DNA of 64,000 bases from CAYSXY01 sp964435165 (lineage in GTDB: Bacteria > Pseudomonadota > Alphaproteobacteria > Rickettsiales > RI-342). Of the stretch, positions 35,057-44,918 are shown piece by piece. A program made the position numbers and the translations under genes. The notes under the pieces were generated by a model. It saw only the letters and a list, made by a program, of their open reading frames with translations. It ran no database searches and was not told the DNA's origin. The DNA is taken from contig CAYSXY010000007.1 of the NCBI GenBank assembly GCA_964435165.1, forward strand, positions 1 through 64,000, given 5' to 3'. How positions within the stretch are numbered: position 1 is the stretch's first letter; each line of letters starts with the position of its first letter.

Positions 35057-36160
35057 TTATACATTGAATCGGAAGAGATACACATCGCCATCGCTGGTGA
35101 TGTATTCTTTGCCTTCCTGACGCATTTTCCCCGATTCCTTTGCACCTTGCTCCCCCTTGCACGCAATATAATCATCAAAGGCGATGGTTTCGGCGCAAAT
35201 AAAACCGCGAGCAAAATCAGTGTGAATAACCCCGGCTGACTCGCGTGCGGTGGCTCCCTTCGCCACCGTCCAGGCACGCGCCTCCTTTGGCCCGGCAGTG
35301 AAAAAGGTAATCAGGCCCAGCAACTCATAACCGGTGCGGATAATGCGCGCCAAGCCCGTCTCTTTCAACCCAAGAGAACTCAGAAATTCCTGCCGCTCTT
35401 CCTCATTATCAAGCGCCGCTACTTCAGCCTCAATCGCGGCTGAAATAATGATCATGGCGGCATTTTCCGCCTTGGCTTTTTCAGCCACCTGCGTCGTCCA
35501 CGCATTGCCTGTCGCCGCACTCTCTTCATCCACATTACAGACATACATCACCGGCTTGGTGGTGATGAGTTGCAGGCGACGCACACGCAACGCTTCTTCT
35601 GCATTGGTCGGCTTATATGCCGTCGCGGGTTTTCCATCCTCCAGCAGCGGGATGATGCGAGTGATCAACTCCAACTCCGTCTTGATCTCCTTGTCACCGC
35701 CACGCGCTTTTTTCTCAAGATTCGGCACTCGTTTTTGCAGGCTTTCCAGATCGGCCAGCATTAATTCCGTTTCAATAATCTCAGCGTCTCGCAACGGATC
35801 AACCGACCCTTCCACATGGGTAATATTTCCATCTTCAAAGCAGCGAAGCACATGGACGATGGCGTCTACTTCTCGAATATGCGCCAGAAACTGGTTGCCC
35901 AGCCCCTCTCCTTTGCTGGCACCGCGTACCAACCCGGCAATATCGACAAACTCAAGCTGGGTGGGAACCACCTGCTTGGAGCCGGCGATGGCCGCCAGCT
36001 GATCGAGCCGGTGATCAGGCACGGCCACGCGACCACTATTCGGCTCAATGGTGCAAAAAGGATAATTGGCAGCTTCTGCCTGTATGGTTTGCAGCAACGC
36101 ATTAAATAAGGTTGATTTGCCGACATTAGGCAGCCCGACAATTCCGCATTGAAAGCCCAT
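35057..36160 (-). CDS. ychF: Redox-regulated ATPase YchF (Obg-like)
   Basis: YchF is a ribosome-associated OLA1-type ATPase. The 367-residue product has the P-loop GLPNVGKST at 8-16, the switch DIAGLVRGASKGEGLG, and NVDEE in place of the usual NKxD, which explains ATP preference. A helical insert (about 130-205) and a C-terminal TGS domain follow. pth lies upstream on the same strand, a common pairing. Confidence 0.95.
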   Translation of the reverse strand: MGFQCGIVGLPNVGKSTLFNALLQTIQAEAANYPFCTIEPNSGRVAVPDHRLDQLAAIAGSKQVVPTQLEFVDIAGLVRGASKGEGLGNQFLAHIREVDAIVHVLRCFEDGNITHVEGSVDPLRDAEIIETELMLADLESLQKRVPNLEKKARGGDKEIKTELELITRIIPLLEDGKPATAYKPTNAEEALRVRRLQLITTKPVMYVCNVDEESAATGNAWTTQVAEKAKAENAAMIIISAAIEAEVAALDNEEERQEFLSSLGLKETGLARIIRTGYELLGLITFFTAGPKEARAWTVAKGATARESAGVIHTDFARGFICAETIAFDDYIACKGEQGAKESGKMRQEGKEYITSDGDVYLFRFNV

Positions 36161-36200
36161 ATCCTATCCTTCTATTACCCATGTTATAATGGTTCCAAAT

Positions 36201-36218
36201 CATTTCTATACAGAAATT
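36201..36218. repeat. 18-bp near-palindrome, second copy
   Basis: CATTTCTATACAGAAATT matches the reverse complement of the element at 471-488 except for its first base. It lies 41 bases upstream of the ychF start, in a 200-base gap after pth, where a regulator site would be plausible. Confidence 0.4.
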
Positions 36219-36364
36219 ATCTGGTGGTTTGCGCGGCATATATTCTTTGCGCTACCGCTTCGCTACTTGAGCGCTGTATATCCATCACTTCATCACGTCT
36301 GAAAATGAAGGAAAATGGCGATAACTTCTTATTGCGCCAGACCATCGGTATTGCAACCCTGCCC

Positions 36365-36949
36365 TTACACCTGATTGTATTCCTGCCACTCTGGCTGATG
36401 CAGGAACTCCCGCATGGCATAGCCTCCTTTTTCAGCAAAGTGAGAGACTCCCTTCGTGATGCCCTCCAGCATGTGATCGACTGCCGACATCTCCGATGCG
36501 GCAAAACGTCCCAACACGTAATTGGTCACCTGATCCGCATGGCCGGGATGGCCAATACCCAGCCGCCCACGCCAATAGTCCGGGCCCACATGCCGATCAA
36601 TATCTTTCAGACCATTATGTCCGGCGGCGCCACCGCCACATTTGACTTTAATGCGACCGGGCAGCACATCCAGCTCATCATGCAGCACCAGCATATGATC
36701 CAAGGCAATGCTGTAAAATTCCACCGCGGCACGCACACTCTGACCGGAACGGTTCATGAATGTCTGAGGCTTCAATAAGAGGCATTTCTGCCCACCGATC
36801 ATTGCTTCGCTGCATAAGCCGTGAAATTTCTGTTTTGGCGTCGTGGCAAAGTAGTCACCGGCTACACGATCAATCGCCATAAACCCAATATTATGGCGTG
36901 TCTGCGCATAGTTTTTGCCAGGGTTTCCGAGACCAACGATGAGCTTCAT
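36365..36949 (-). CDS. pth: Peptidyl-tRNA hydrolase
   Basis: Pth releases peptides from dropped-off peptidyl-tRNA. The 194-residue product starts MKLIVGLGNPGKNYAQTRHN, containing the catalytic His and conserved Asn residues, followed by KPQTFMNRSGQSV and HDELDVLPGRIKVKCGGG. The start is set at residue 7 of the open frame because the conserved strand begins there. It follows the L25 gene, a frequent arrangement. Confidence 0.94.
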   Translation of the reverse strand: MKLIVGLGNPGKNYAQTRHNIGFMAIDRVAGDYFATTPKQKFHGLCSEAMIGGQKCLLLKPQTFMNRSGQSVRAAVEFYSIALDHMLVLHDELDVLPGRIKVKCGGGAAGHNGLKDIDRHVGPDYWRGRLGIGHPGHADQVTNYVLGRFAASEMSAVDHMLEGITKGVSHFAEKGGYAMREFLHQPEWQEYNQV

Positions 36950-37012
36950 GGTAAGGCGTGACAACAAGCGCCGGGAGAGCCCAGAATAGGCACCCCCGGC
37001 ATGGTTAGATGC

Positions 37013-37675
37013 TTATTCTTCACCGCCTTCTTCAGCCGTGTCTTCGCCCTCAGCCGCAGCGTCGTCGCCTTCGACTCCTTCTTCGTCTTCAGACTCCTCT
37101 TTCTCTGCCTTACGGCCCGTGATCGCTGCGATGGTAAAGTCGCGATCAGTAATCGTCGGCGCCACACCCTCTGGCAACTCAACCTGGCTGATATGGATGG
37201 AATCACCGATCTGATAAGACGAAAGATCGATTTCAATTTTACGCGGAATCGATGCCGGTGTGCAGCTCAGCTCCAACTCACGGCGAATAATATTCAAGAC
37301 ACCGCCACGCTTAACGCCCGGACATTTATCCTGATTGAGGAAGACGACCTTCACACTCACCGCCACGCGGGTATCTTCACTCACTTGCAGAAAGTCCGCA
37401 TGCTCAGGCATATCGGTGGCCGGATGACGCTGCAAATCTTTTGGCAGAACGGTCACTTTTTTACCATCAATATCCAACTCAAAAATCTGGCCAAAAAAAC
37501 TGCTTTTATTGCTGTATTTGACCATATCTTTTTGATTGATCGTAATCATCACCGGAGCAGTGTCGTTACCATAGACAATGGCCGGTAACTTCCCTTCGCG
37601 GCGCAGTGCGCGCGCGGCCCCTTTTCCGGTCGCCTCACGCTTGTCGACCTCGAGGGCAATTGCTTTCATACTCAT
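37013..37675 (-). CDS. rplY: 50S ribosomal protein L25 (general stress protein Ctc type)
   Basis: The 220-residue product has an N-terminal 5S-rRNA-binding L25 domain (about 1-95, with KREATGKGAARALRREGKLPAIVYG) and a C-terminal TL5/Ctc domain. It ends with a very acidic Glu/Asp/Gly tail (about 190-220). AAGGAG lies seven bases before the ATG. It lies between prs and pth on the same strand. Confidence 0.95.
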   Translation of the reverse strand: MSMKAIALEVDKREATGKGAARALRREGKLPAIVYGNDTAPVMITINQKDMVKYSNKSSFFGQIFELDIDGKKVTVLPKDLQRHPATDMPEHADFLQVSEDTRVAVSVKVVFLNQDKCPGVKRGGVLNIIRRELELSCTPASIPRKIEIDLSSYQIGDSIHISQVELPEGVAPTITDRDFTIAAITGRKAEKEESEDEEGVEGDDAAAEGEDTAEEGGEE

Positions 37676-37714
37676 TTCTGGACTCCTTATCCTATTCGTT
37701 TTTGTTGTTCGTGG

Positions 37715-38647
37715 TTAATCAAAGAGGCTCGATACGGATCGTTCCTCACTAATACGCCGAATGGCTTCCGCCAGTAGCGGTGCCAAACTGACAATGCGTA
37801 TATTCTTTGTATTCAGCGCTTCTTCCGTCGCCTGAATGCTGTCGGAAATGACCAATGAAAAAAGAGATGAATTGGCTACACGCTGCGCGGCACCGCCGGA
37901 GAGCACCCCGTGGCAGACATAGGCCGATACAGAGGTGGCGCCTTTGTCGCTCAGCGCATCAGCCGCGTTGCATAAGGTGCCGGCGGAATCGGCGATATCA
38001 TCAACCAAAATACAATGCCGTCCTTTGATCTCGCCGATAATATTCATCACTTCCGAGACACTCGCACGCTCGCGGCGTTTATCGACAATAGCAAGATCTG
38101 CATCAAGGCGCTTAGCGAGAGCGCGGGCTCTCACCACACCGCCGACATCAGGCGAGACAATGACCGGCTTTTCTTCCTTGTAATGCTGCTGAATGTCTTT
38201 GACAAAAACCGGGGTTGAAAACAGGTGATCAACCGGAAGGTCAAAAAACCCCTGAATCTGACCGGCATGCAAGTCCAGTGTCAGAACCCGGCTCGCTCCG
38301 GCCGACGCGATCAAATTCGCAATTAATTTCGCTGAAATCGGCGTACGCGGTCCCGGCTTTCTATCCTGCCGTGCGTAGCCAAAGTAGGGAATGACCGCCG
38401 TGATCCGCCGGGCAGAGGCACGCCGCAGCGCATCCATGCATATCAGCATTTCCATGACGTTATCATTGGCGGGGTAGGAGGTGGACTGGATTAAAAAAAC
38501 GTCCTCACCGCGCACATTTTCCAGCACCTCGACAAACACTTCCATATCAGGAAAGCGCTTGACGTTCGCCTTGGTAATGGGCACATCTAACTGGTCGGAA
38601 ATGGCGGTGGCCAGCGGCTGATTACTGTTGCCAGCAAGTATTTTCAT
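37715..38647 (-). CDS. prs: Ribose-phosphate pyrophosphokinase
   Basis: Prs makes PRPP for nucleotide, His and Trp synthesis. The 310-residue product has the N-terminal MKILAGNSNQPLA, the flexible loop PYFGYARQDRKPGPRTPISAK, LDLHAGQIQGFFD, and the PRPP-binding CILVDDIADSAGTLCNAA. The start at 38647 is chosen because AAGGG is eight bases upstream and the family begins there; 37 upstream codons are rejected. Confidence 0.96.
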   Translation of the reverse strand: MKILAGNSNQPLATAISDQLDVPITKANVKRFPDMEVFVEVLENVRGEDVFLIQSTSYPANDNVMEMLICMDALRRASARRITAVIPYFGYARQDRKPGPRTPISAKLIANLIASAGASRVLTLDLHAGQIQGFFDLPVDHLFSTPVFVKDIQQHYKEEKPVIVSPDVGGVVRARALAKRLDADLAIVDKRRERASVSEVMNIIGEIKGRHCILVDDIADSAGTLCNAADALSDKGATSVSAYVCHGVLSGGAAQRVANSSLFSLVISDSIQATEEALNTKNIRIVSLAPLLAEAIRRISEERSVSSLFD

Positions 38648-38785
38648 TTTGTTGCCCTTAGTTTTACAGCACTCGTACGATAGAGCCCCTGCCCTTCGCC
38701 TATGCCTGCTAAGTAAGGCAGGTCTGATAGCAGAGATAAACGATAATGTAAATAGCAAGGCTTACTCAGCGCTGCCAATGGCCTG

Positions 38786-40474
38786 CTAGCTCACATCCGG
38801 CTGCTGGCGCAAACGAAAATCCTGCAACACACGCTGAATTTCCTGCTCAGGCACATTTTTGGCGCGCAGCAATGTCTGCCCAAGCAGCAAACTGCTCTCC
38901 AGAGCTTCCAGCACCACAATATCCGCCCCGGCCGCCTTCAGCAGCTTGGCGTGGCTGTTTTGCATGGCACGACAAATGATGGTGATGTCGGGCCGAATGC
39001 GACGTATGGCCCGAATAGCCCGCACTTCTGCGGTGGGATGGGTAAAAGCAAACACCATGTAAGTCGCGCGATCAATTCCCACCGATTGCAACACATCCAA
39101 CCGCCGGGCATCGCCATAATAGACGGGCCGGTGCTGCTTGCGCCCCAGGGCAATATTGGCCGGGTCCATATCGACGGCGACAAAGCATTTCTTCTCAATG
39201 GTCAGCATGTCAGCCAGCGTTTGTCCCATGCGACCATATCCCGCAATGATAATGTGGTTATCAATATCGACCGTATCCGTACTGGCACGAGCCAATACCA
39301 AATCGCTCTGGCGCTCGAAACGATTGCCTATGGTATTACCGAGTGTGTTAAGCAGTGGCGTCAATGCCATTGACAGCGTTACGCTCACCATGAGAAGCTC
39401 AGCCAGCCCGTCTGCCATCAACCCCTGCATAGATGCCATACCAAACAGAATAAATGCAAACTCACTACCCTGTGCTAACAGAAAACTGGCATGAAAGCGG
39501 GTTCGCATCCGGTACTTGAAAAGGCTGCACAGACCCAGAAGAATAGCCGCCTTGATGACAATTAACCCAAAGGTGACCATCAATACTTCCAGTATGCGAT
39601 CTGTCACCGTTTGAATATTGACGGACATGCCCACCGTCATGAAAAACAGGCCTAAGAATAAGCCTTTAAACGGTGTTATATCAGCCTCTACCTGGTGCTG
39701 ATATTCCGTTTCTGCCACCAATATGCCGGCTATGAAGGCGCCTAACGCCAGTGACAGGCCGGCATGCTCGGTGGCGAATGAAAAGAACAGCACGATCAAC
39801 AAGGTGGTTGATACAAACAATTCCGGGCTTTTGGTCGCTGCAATGATACGGAAAAAAGGACGTAGTACTAACCTACCAGCGATGACGATAGCAATCATCG
39901 CGATAATGGCTTTGATCATAATCTCGCCAACTGCCAAAAAGATTCCCTCACTTCCCGTTGTGGCGAGCAGTGGAATGAGCACCAGCATGGGCACGACCGC
40001 AAAATCCTGTAATAATAATACGGCCAGCGCCAAACGGCCTGTTTGGCTGGATTGCTCGCCGCGTTCGGCGACCACCTGCAAGACAATGGCTGTTGATGAG
40101 AATGCCAGGCCGCCCCCAATAATGATGGCGCTTTCTACCGAATAGCCCATGGCTAAAACGATGCCACCGATGATGCCACTCGTCAGCGCCACCTGGAGTG
40201 AGCCAAACCCAAACACCTGTTTGCGCATTTCTTTCAAGCGCTCTAAGGACAGCTCAAGTCCGATCATGAATAAAAGGAATACAATGCCGATCTCAGCGAT
40301 GGATGTCGTGGTTTCCACCTCCTGAATAATGGCCAGCCCAGAGGGGCCGATCGCCGCTCCGGCCACCAAATAGCCGATCACGGGGCTAATATGCAAATGG
40401 CGAAAACATGCAACAATGACAACAGCGGCACTTAAGAGCACCAGTACATTGTATAGATATGATGTATCGTGCAT
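38786..40474 (-). CDS. Monovalent cation:proton antiporter-2 family protein (KefB/YbaL-like)
   Basis: The 562-residue product has a Na+/H+ exchanger membrane domain (about 1-385, roughly a dozen helices) with the GLELSLERLKEMRKQVFGFG motif. After it lies a TrkA-N Rossmann domain (about 398-520) starting HIIIAGYGRMGQTLADML. This is the layout of glutathione-gated K+ efflux systems and YbaL. Whether K+ or Na+ is carried is not readable. No KefF/KefG partner is adjacent. The region before it contains repeat copy 4. Confidence 0.9.
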   Translation of the reverse strand: MHDTSYLYNVLVLLSAAVVIVACFRHLHISPVIGYLVAGAAIGPSGLAIIQEVETTTSIAEIGIVFLLFMIGLELSLERLKEMRKQVFGFGSLQVALTSGIIGGIVLAMGYSVESAIIIGGGLAFSSTAIVLQVVAERGEQSSQTGRLALAVLLLQDFAVVPMLVLIPLLATTGSEGIFLAVGEIMIKAIIAMIAIVIAGRLVLRPFFRIIAATKSPELFVSTTLLIVLFFSFATEHAGLSLALGAFIAGILVAETEYQHQVEADITPFKGLFLGLFFMTVGMSVNIQTVTDRILEVLMVTFGLIVIKAAILLGLCSLFKYRMRTRFHASFLLAQGSEFAFILFGMASMQGLMADGLAELLMVSVTLSMALTPLLNTLGNTIGNRFERQSDLVLARASTDTVDIDNHIIIAGYGRMGQTLADMLTIEKKCFVAVDMDPANIALGRKQHRPVYYGDARRLDVLQSVGIDRATYMVFAFTHPTAEVRAIRAIRRIRPDITIICRAMQNSHAKLLKAAGADIVVLEALESSLLLGQTLLRAKNVPEQEIQRVLQDFRLRQQPDVS

Positions 40475-41017
40475 TAGCTTAACTATATCTCATCGCGGTG
40501 GTACTCTTCTCTAACACAGAGACTAAAAAATGCCTAGTGCGCATGCGATGAGCCGATCTTGCTGCTATAGCTTTTCCACTAAGGCTTACGCACCAACTAT
40601 GGCGCGGGCAGCAGTCGCGGCCTGATACTCATTCACCCACGCCTAATGGCGTGGTGCTCTGTCCTGCGGACCGTATAGAATTATACCAGATATCAAACCC
40701 TATTGTTCCGGCTGCGTAAACAGGGTGATGATTTGTGCTTTTTTGGTTTCATGCACATCGCCGGTCGGTTTTGACACTACTTTTTTGCTTGCATTCGCAA
40801 AAGGCCTTCGATTTCAACATTCTTTCTTATATTCATATAAAACAGTCGGTTAAAAAAAGACCTGAATGGCGCCATGCTCTTCAAGCCATGGAAAACCCAA
40901 TGGTTAAAGCCAGAGGAGACAAAATAGCTCACAGAGTTATCCACAGATAAAAAATGCATGGCTTACCTTATAAAGGCTACAGGAACATGCGCCCAACGCA
41001 ACCCGCGAGCGATGGTG
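40475..41017. other. 540-base intergenic region with repeat copy 4
   Basis: The region lies between the start of the antiporter gene and the 3' end of the polysaccharide-deacetylase gene, both on the minus strand. Apart from repeat copy 4 (40564-40660) I see an AT-rich tract (about 40800-40960) and no convincing gene. A 71-codon plus-strand frame lacks any ribosome-binding site or motif. Confidence 0.5.
40564..40660. repeat. Interspersed structured repeat, copy 4
   Basis: It begins CTATAGCTTTTCCACTAAGG, nearly identical to copy 3, and keeps the GCTTACGCACC core and TGGCGCGGGCAGCAGTCGCG. After GCGGCCTGATAC it diverges from copies 1 and 3 and has a different stem, CCACGCC-TAAT-GGCGTGG (40638-40655). 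It sits about 90 bases upstream of the antiporter start. Confidence 0.75.
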
Positions 41018-42208
41018 TCAAAAGCCTTTCATGATGGCAATATAGCTGGGCGGCCCCAGGCGAAAGCCTCGCGATGATAAAGCACCGGCCCAGCGCTTTA
41101 ATTCGCGAAGGGTGAGAGGATAAGGCCGGGCAATCGCAATCGCATAGCCATTATTGGCGGCCGCTTCTTCCAGTTTGCTTAGCTGCTCCTGGATTGCGCT
41201 GCTGCGAATATCCAAATCTAATATCACGGCACTTTGCAGCGCTTTGCTTTCACTGACTTGCAATGCCTTGGCAAAATCTTCGCTTGGTGCTGTTTGCCCA
41301 CGAATAAAGACGATTTCCTCCTGCTTTAATGTGTGGAGAAAGGTGAGCATGGTGTCCAAAAACCCTGTGAATTTTTCCTCCACCGGGCTGACGAAGCCAA
41401 CATATAGCGGTGTGCGCTGGATCAGCCATTTCATATTCTGCAGGATTTGATTGTCGGTCATATCTGTCAGCAATGCTTTGGGGCCTGGATCCGCCAGCGG
41501 ATAATCCAGCGGCTCCATCGGCGCATCAAGATAGATTTCATATCCTTTTGCCTGCGCCATCTCTGCCCATTCACGCACATCATGTGCATAAGGCGAGAAC
41601 GATAACCCAACCTCCTGTGGCAAAGTGAGAGCCTGCTCAGTTGATGATTTACTCAATCCAAGACCCGTTACAATCACACTGACGATCGGTCGGCTCTTCG
41701 GATTGTCAAAGGTGTGAATATGCTTACGCCAGCGCGGCAGCACACCATTATCCATTGTCTGTGTTGGCTGAATGGTTTTGTCGTCTGGCAGTTTGGTGCT
41801 GCCCTCTCCTTCATCTTGCGATGCAGGCTCTTGCTTTGCGCTGTCTTCATGATGCTGACTAACAGATGCATCAGGCATACCTTCCGCAGGTGAAGCAGAA
41901 TGCTCATCTTGCTTATCCTGTGCCGCATCTTCAGATGTTTTCTCACCCGTATCAGGCTCGGGAGATGCTGCCTCTTCTGGCGTCGATACGGCATCTTGTG
42001 TTTGGCCGAGACGCAATAACGCGTCCGGATTTCCAATCACCTCTTCACTTTTCAAGGAATAACCAACACGCTGACTACCTACGAGTGCGTCCTGAACGGC
42101 ACTGTCTTTCTGCATTATCCATAGGGCGAGCTCTGCTCCGACAGCGACCGTACATAATATCGCCAGAGCCCTCCAGAACCAGTAAGTGAGCGCTCCATTC
42201 CGTTTCAT
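41018..42208 (-). CDS. Divergent polysaccharide deacetylase family protein
   Basis: The 396-residue product has one N-terminal membrane anchor (about 8-30) and a Pro/Glu/Ser-rich linker to about residue 160. The C-terminal domain has the divergent-deacetylase layout: RPIVSVIVTGLGLSKSSTEQAL, LSFSPYAHDVREWAEMAQAKGYEI, LDAPMEPLDYP. It is expected in the periplasm, attached to the inner membrane. The family regularly follows envC and ctpA in alphaproteobacteria, which points to cell-wall work. The linker is long. Confidence 0.88.
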   Translation of the reverse strand: MKRNGALTYWFWRALAILCTVAVGAELALWIMQKDSAVQDALVGSQRVGYSLKSEEVIGNPDALLRLGQTQDAVSTPEEAASPEPDTGEKTSEDAAQDKQDEHSASPAEGMPDASVSQHHEDSAKQEPASQDEGEGSTKLPDDKTIQPTQTMDNGVLPRWRKHIHTFDNPKSRPIVSVIVTGLGLSKSSTEQALTLPQEVGLSFSPYAHDVREWAEMAQAKGYEIYLDAPMEPLDYPLADPGPKALLTDMTDNQILQNMKWLIQRTPLYVGFVSPVEEKFTGFLDTMLTFLHTLKQEEIVFIRGQTAPSEDFAKALQVSESKALQSAVILDLDIRSSAIQEQLSKLEEAAANNGYAIAIARPYPLTLRELKRWAGALSSRGFRLGPPSYIAIMKGF

Positions 42209-42211
42209 TGC

Positions 42212-43522
42212 TCAGGCATCACCGCCTTGCATATGCATGGCTTTGTATAAATGGATGCCGCGAATCAAATCCAGAGCCCGAATCAGCTGATAATCTTCAC
42301 TTTCCGCATCACTTTCCTGGCTCTCTTCACCATTCTGCCCCTTGTCATTGGCTTTTTTGCCTTGATCATTTTTCAGGTGCCCACGCAAGTCCGCTTCTTT
42401 GCGGCCGCTGCGTTGACTGAGGCGCTCAATCCGTGACGGCGGCACTTCAATATCCGGCTCAATGCCCTCTGCCTGGATGGATCTACCGGAGGGTGTGTAA
42501 TAGCGCGATGTGGTGAGGCGCATTGCACCATGTTCGGGCAAAGGCACCACTGTTTGCACCGAGCCTTTGCCGAAACTCTTCGTGCCAATCACCAAGGCAC
42601 GGTCATGATCCTGCAAGGCTCCGGCCACAATTTCAGATGCCGAAGCGGAACCGCCATTAATCATCACGACAATGGTCATATCCTCGGCAATGTCGCCTGC
42701 GCGGGCATTAAAACGCTTTGCGCTATTTTCCGTACGTCCGCGGGTGGACACAATTTCCCCTTGCTCCAAAAACAAATCAGACATGGCGATGGCCTGATCC
42801 AACAAGCCGCCCGGGTTATTTCGCAAATCGATTACCAGGCCCTTCATATTATCTGCACCGATTTCCTTTCTCAGCGATTCAAAGGCCTGCTCTACGCCAC
42901 GCGAGGTTTGCTCCGAGAAGGATGTCACGCGAATATAGCCGACATCTGTCTCCGCACGGTGTCGCACCGAACGAATTTTAATAATGGCACGTGTAATGGT
43001 GAATTCCAGCGGCTCATTCTCGCCTTCACGCAATATGGTCAAATCGATACCTGACCCAGGTTTACCTCGCATGCGTTCCACCGCCTCGGACAAGGTCATG
43101 CCCATCACCGCCTCTTCGTTGATGTGGCTAATCAGATCGCCTGCCTTAATACCGGCCTTGTAAGCCGGGGTATCGTCAATGGGGGAGACGACTTTCACCA
43201 GGCCATTTTCCATCGTCACCTCAATACCAAGACCGCCAAATTCGCCTTTGGTCTGAATTTTGACTTCATTAAATGCTTTTTCCGACAAATAACTCGAATG
43301 AGGGTCGAGCGATGTCAGCATGCCATTAATCGCCGATTCAATCAGCTTATCGTCCGAAATTTCTTCAACATAGTCGCTTTTAACCCGTTCAAAGACCGTG
43401 CCAAAGAGGTCGAGCAACTCATAGGTCGAGTTATTGTCTTCGGCTTTAACCGTAAGCGGACAACACAAGACCACCGCCAATAACATTATGACAAATCGGC
43501 GATAGAGGTGGAAATATTTCAT
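42212..43522 (-). CDS. ctpA: S41 family carboxy-terminal processing peptidase
   Basis: This periplasmic protease has about 436 residues. It opens with a signal peptide (hydrophobic RFVIMLLAVVLCCPLTVKA). A PDZ domain (about 85-160) follows, and the S41 catalytic dyad is Ser in INGGSASASEIVAG and Lys in IGTKSFGKGSVQT. The C-terminal tail is charged and low in complexity (GKKANDKGQNGEESQESD). The start at 43522 has GGAG upstream and gives a proper signal peptide; 23 upstream codons are rejected. It is downstream of the EnvC-like gene. Confidence 0.93.
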   Translation of the reverse strand: MKYFHLYRRFVIMLLAVVLCCPLTVKAEDNNSTYELLDLFGTVFERVKSDYVEEISDDKLIESAINGMLTSLDPHSSYLSEKAFNEVKIQTKGEFGGLGIEVTMENGLVKVVSPIDDTPAYKAGIKAGDLISHINEEAVMGMTLSEAVERMRGKPGSGIDLTILREGENEPLEFTITRAIIKIRSVRHRAETDVGYIRVTSFSEQTSRGVEQAFESLRKEIGADNMKGLVIDLRNNPGGLLDQAIAMSDLFLEQGEIVSTRGRTENSAKRFNARAGDIAEDMTIVVMINGGSASASEIVAGALQDHDRALVIGTKSFGKGSVQTVVPLPEHGAMRLTTSRYYTPSGRSIQAEGIEPDIEVPPSRIERLSQRSGRKEADLRGHLKNDQGKKANDKGQNGEESQESDAESEDYQLIRALDLIRGIHLYKAMHMQGGDA

Positions 43523-43697
43523 CGGCCTTACTTCTCCTGCTGCTAACACCCGCCCAAGTGATTTCACTTGTAGTTCTGATGCTTTTATCAATAAAAATCG
43601 AATTTCTCTAGCGTTAAACGGCTTTTATTCATGAGACTCTCTATTGCTGAGACAATGCGGCGATCCGCCATCTGCAATCCGGGCTGCAGCCATGATA

Positions 43698-44918
43698 TCA
43701 AAACGAAAACCATGGGGCGGGGTCGATGGGTTTGGCATTTTTTCTCAATTCCACATAGAGGGTTGTGACCAGCCGCCCGTCTGTTTCATGTGCTGCCTGG
43801 GCCACCGGTTCTCCTTGTGAAACGCGCTGGCCATGCACCACACTCACTTCGGAAAGTCCGGCCAGAAGTGAATGAAACTGGTCCTGGTGACGCAGAATTA
43901 CAATTTGTCCATAGTCGCGAAACAGGCCGGTATAGACCACCTCCCCATCCGCCGGCGCCACCACCTGCGCTTTGCTACGCACTTCGACATCAAGCCCCTG
44001 AAGGGTCTCTCCCGGCACATCGGTCGGCACACCGAAGCGTCGAATCACACGCCCCTGGGCCGGCAGAATAAAGCGGGTCTCTCGCGTCGATCGTTGTGGC
44101 GTCTCATCAGGCAGGGAAGCCAGTTCCAGGCGAGAGTCCACCTCCTGCATATCCTGATCACGTATCGACGGCTTACGTTTAGGGGTGATACCGGCAAACC
44201 GATCCGCTTTAGGCGTATCATCAAGACCGGCAAGCAACTCGCCAATTGAAGCGGCACGCCTGGCCAGTTGGGCAGCCATTTCCTGCTTAACGGCCAGATT
44301 TGATTGCAATTGCTGTTCCAATGTCTGGCGCTCTGCAATGGTTGCTTCGACTTTTTGGCGCGTCGCATTCAGCTGGCGCTGCTCATTTTGCAATTGCTGA
44401 CTTGCGCGGGTTTCCGCCTGCTCGAGTTGAAAAAGCGCATCTAATGCCTGACGTAGCTCTGCTGCCTCCTGATGCAGATAGAGGGTGAGTTGACGCAATA
44501 CCATACCGGTGCGCACTGCGCTATGAATATCACCAGGCATGGCAATCCATGCCTGCGGAGGCAGCCGACGAAAACGAATCATGGCGTCGGCCAGATTTCC
44601 TAATTCTCCCCGCCGCCGCTCAAGGTAAGCCGCCTTCTCATCCTTTTCTGCACGCACCGCTTGCAGGCGCTCCGCCAATGCCAGCAACCGCTGCTCATTG
44701 GCCTGATAGGTTTGCGCCAGCGAAACGAGGCGCTGACGCAACTCCTCCTGTTCACTGCGCAATGCATCACGCGTCGCTTGTAGCGCTTCTTGTTCGGCCT
44801 GCACCATTTGCAACTGGCGCTGAATCTGATCCAGCGTTTCCGGCTGATCGGCGTCTAATGCACTCGACCACAGGCTGACCGGCATTATCACCAGCCATAG
44901 CAACCATTTCATATGCAT
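43698..44918 (-). CDS. EnvC-like murein hydrolase activator
   Basis: The 406-residue product has a signal peptide, a long coiled coil (about 25-235) and a C-terminal LytM/M23 domain (about 290-406). The metal ligands of active M23 peptidases are replaced: the HxxxD site reads QGLDVEV without the His, and the HxH site reads LYVELR. So it should activate amidases rather than cut peptides, as EnvC does. Its start shares one base with the gpmI stop (TAATG). Confidence 0.9.
   Translation of the reverse strand: MHMKWLLWLVIMPVSLWSSALDADQPETLDQIQRQLQMVQAEQEALQATRDALRSEQEELRQRLVSLAQTYQANEQRLLALAERLQAVRAEKDEKAAYLERRRGELGNLADAMIRFRRLPPQAWIAMPGDIHSAVRTGMVLRQLTLYLHQEAAELRQALDALFQLEQAETRASQQLQNEQRQLNATRQKVEATIAERQTLEQQLQSNLAVKQEMAAQLARRAASIGELLAGLDDTPKADRFAGITPKRKPSIRDQDMQEVDSRLELASLPDETPQRSTRETRFILPAQGRVIRRFGVPTDVPGETLQGLDVEVRSKAQVVAPADGEVVYTGLFRDYGQIVILRHQDQFHSLLAGLSEVSVVHGQRVSQGEPVAQAAHETDGRLVTTLYVELRKNAKPIDPAPWFSF

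Noticed and set aside
40735..40950. 71-codon plus-strand frame in the region with repeat copy 4
   Set aside because: It has no ribosome-binding site and no recognisable motif.
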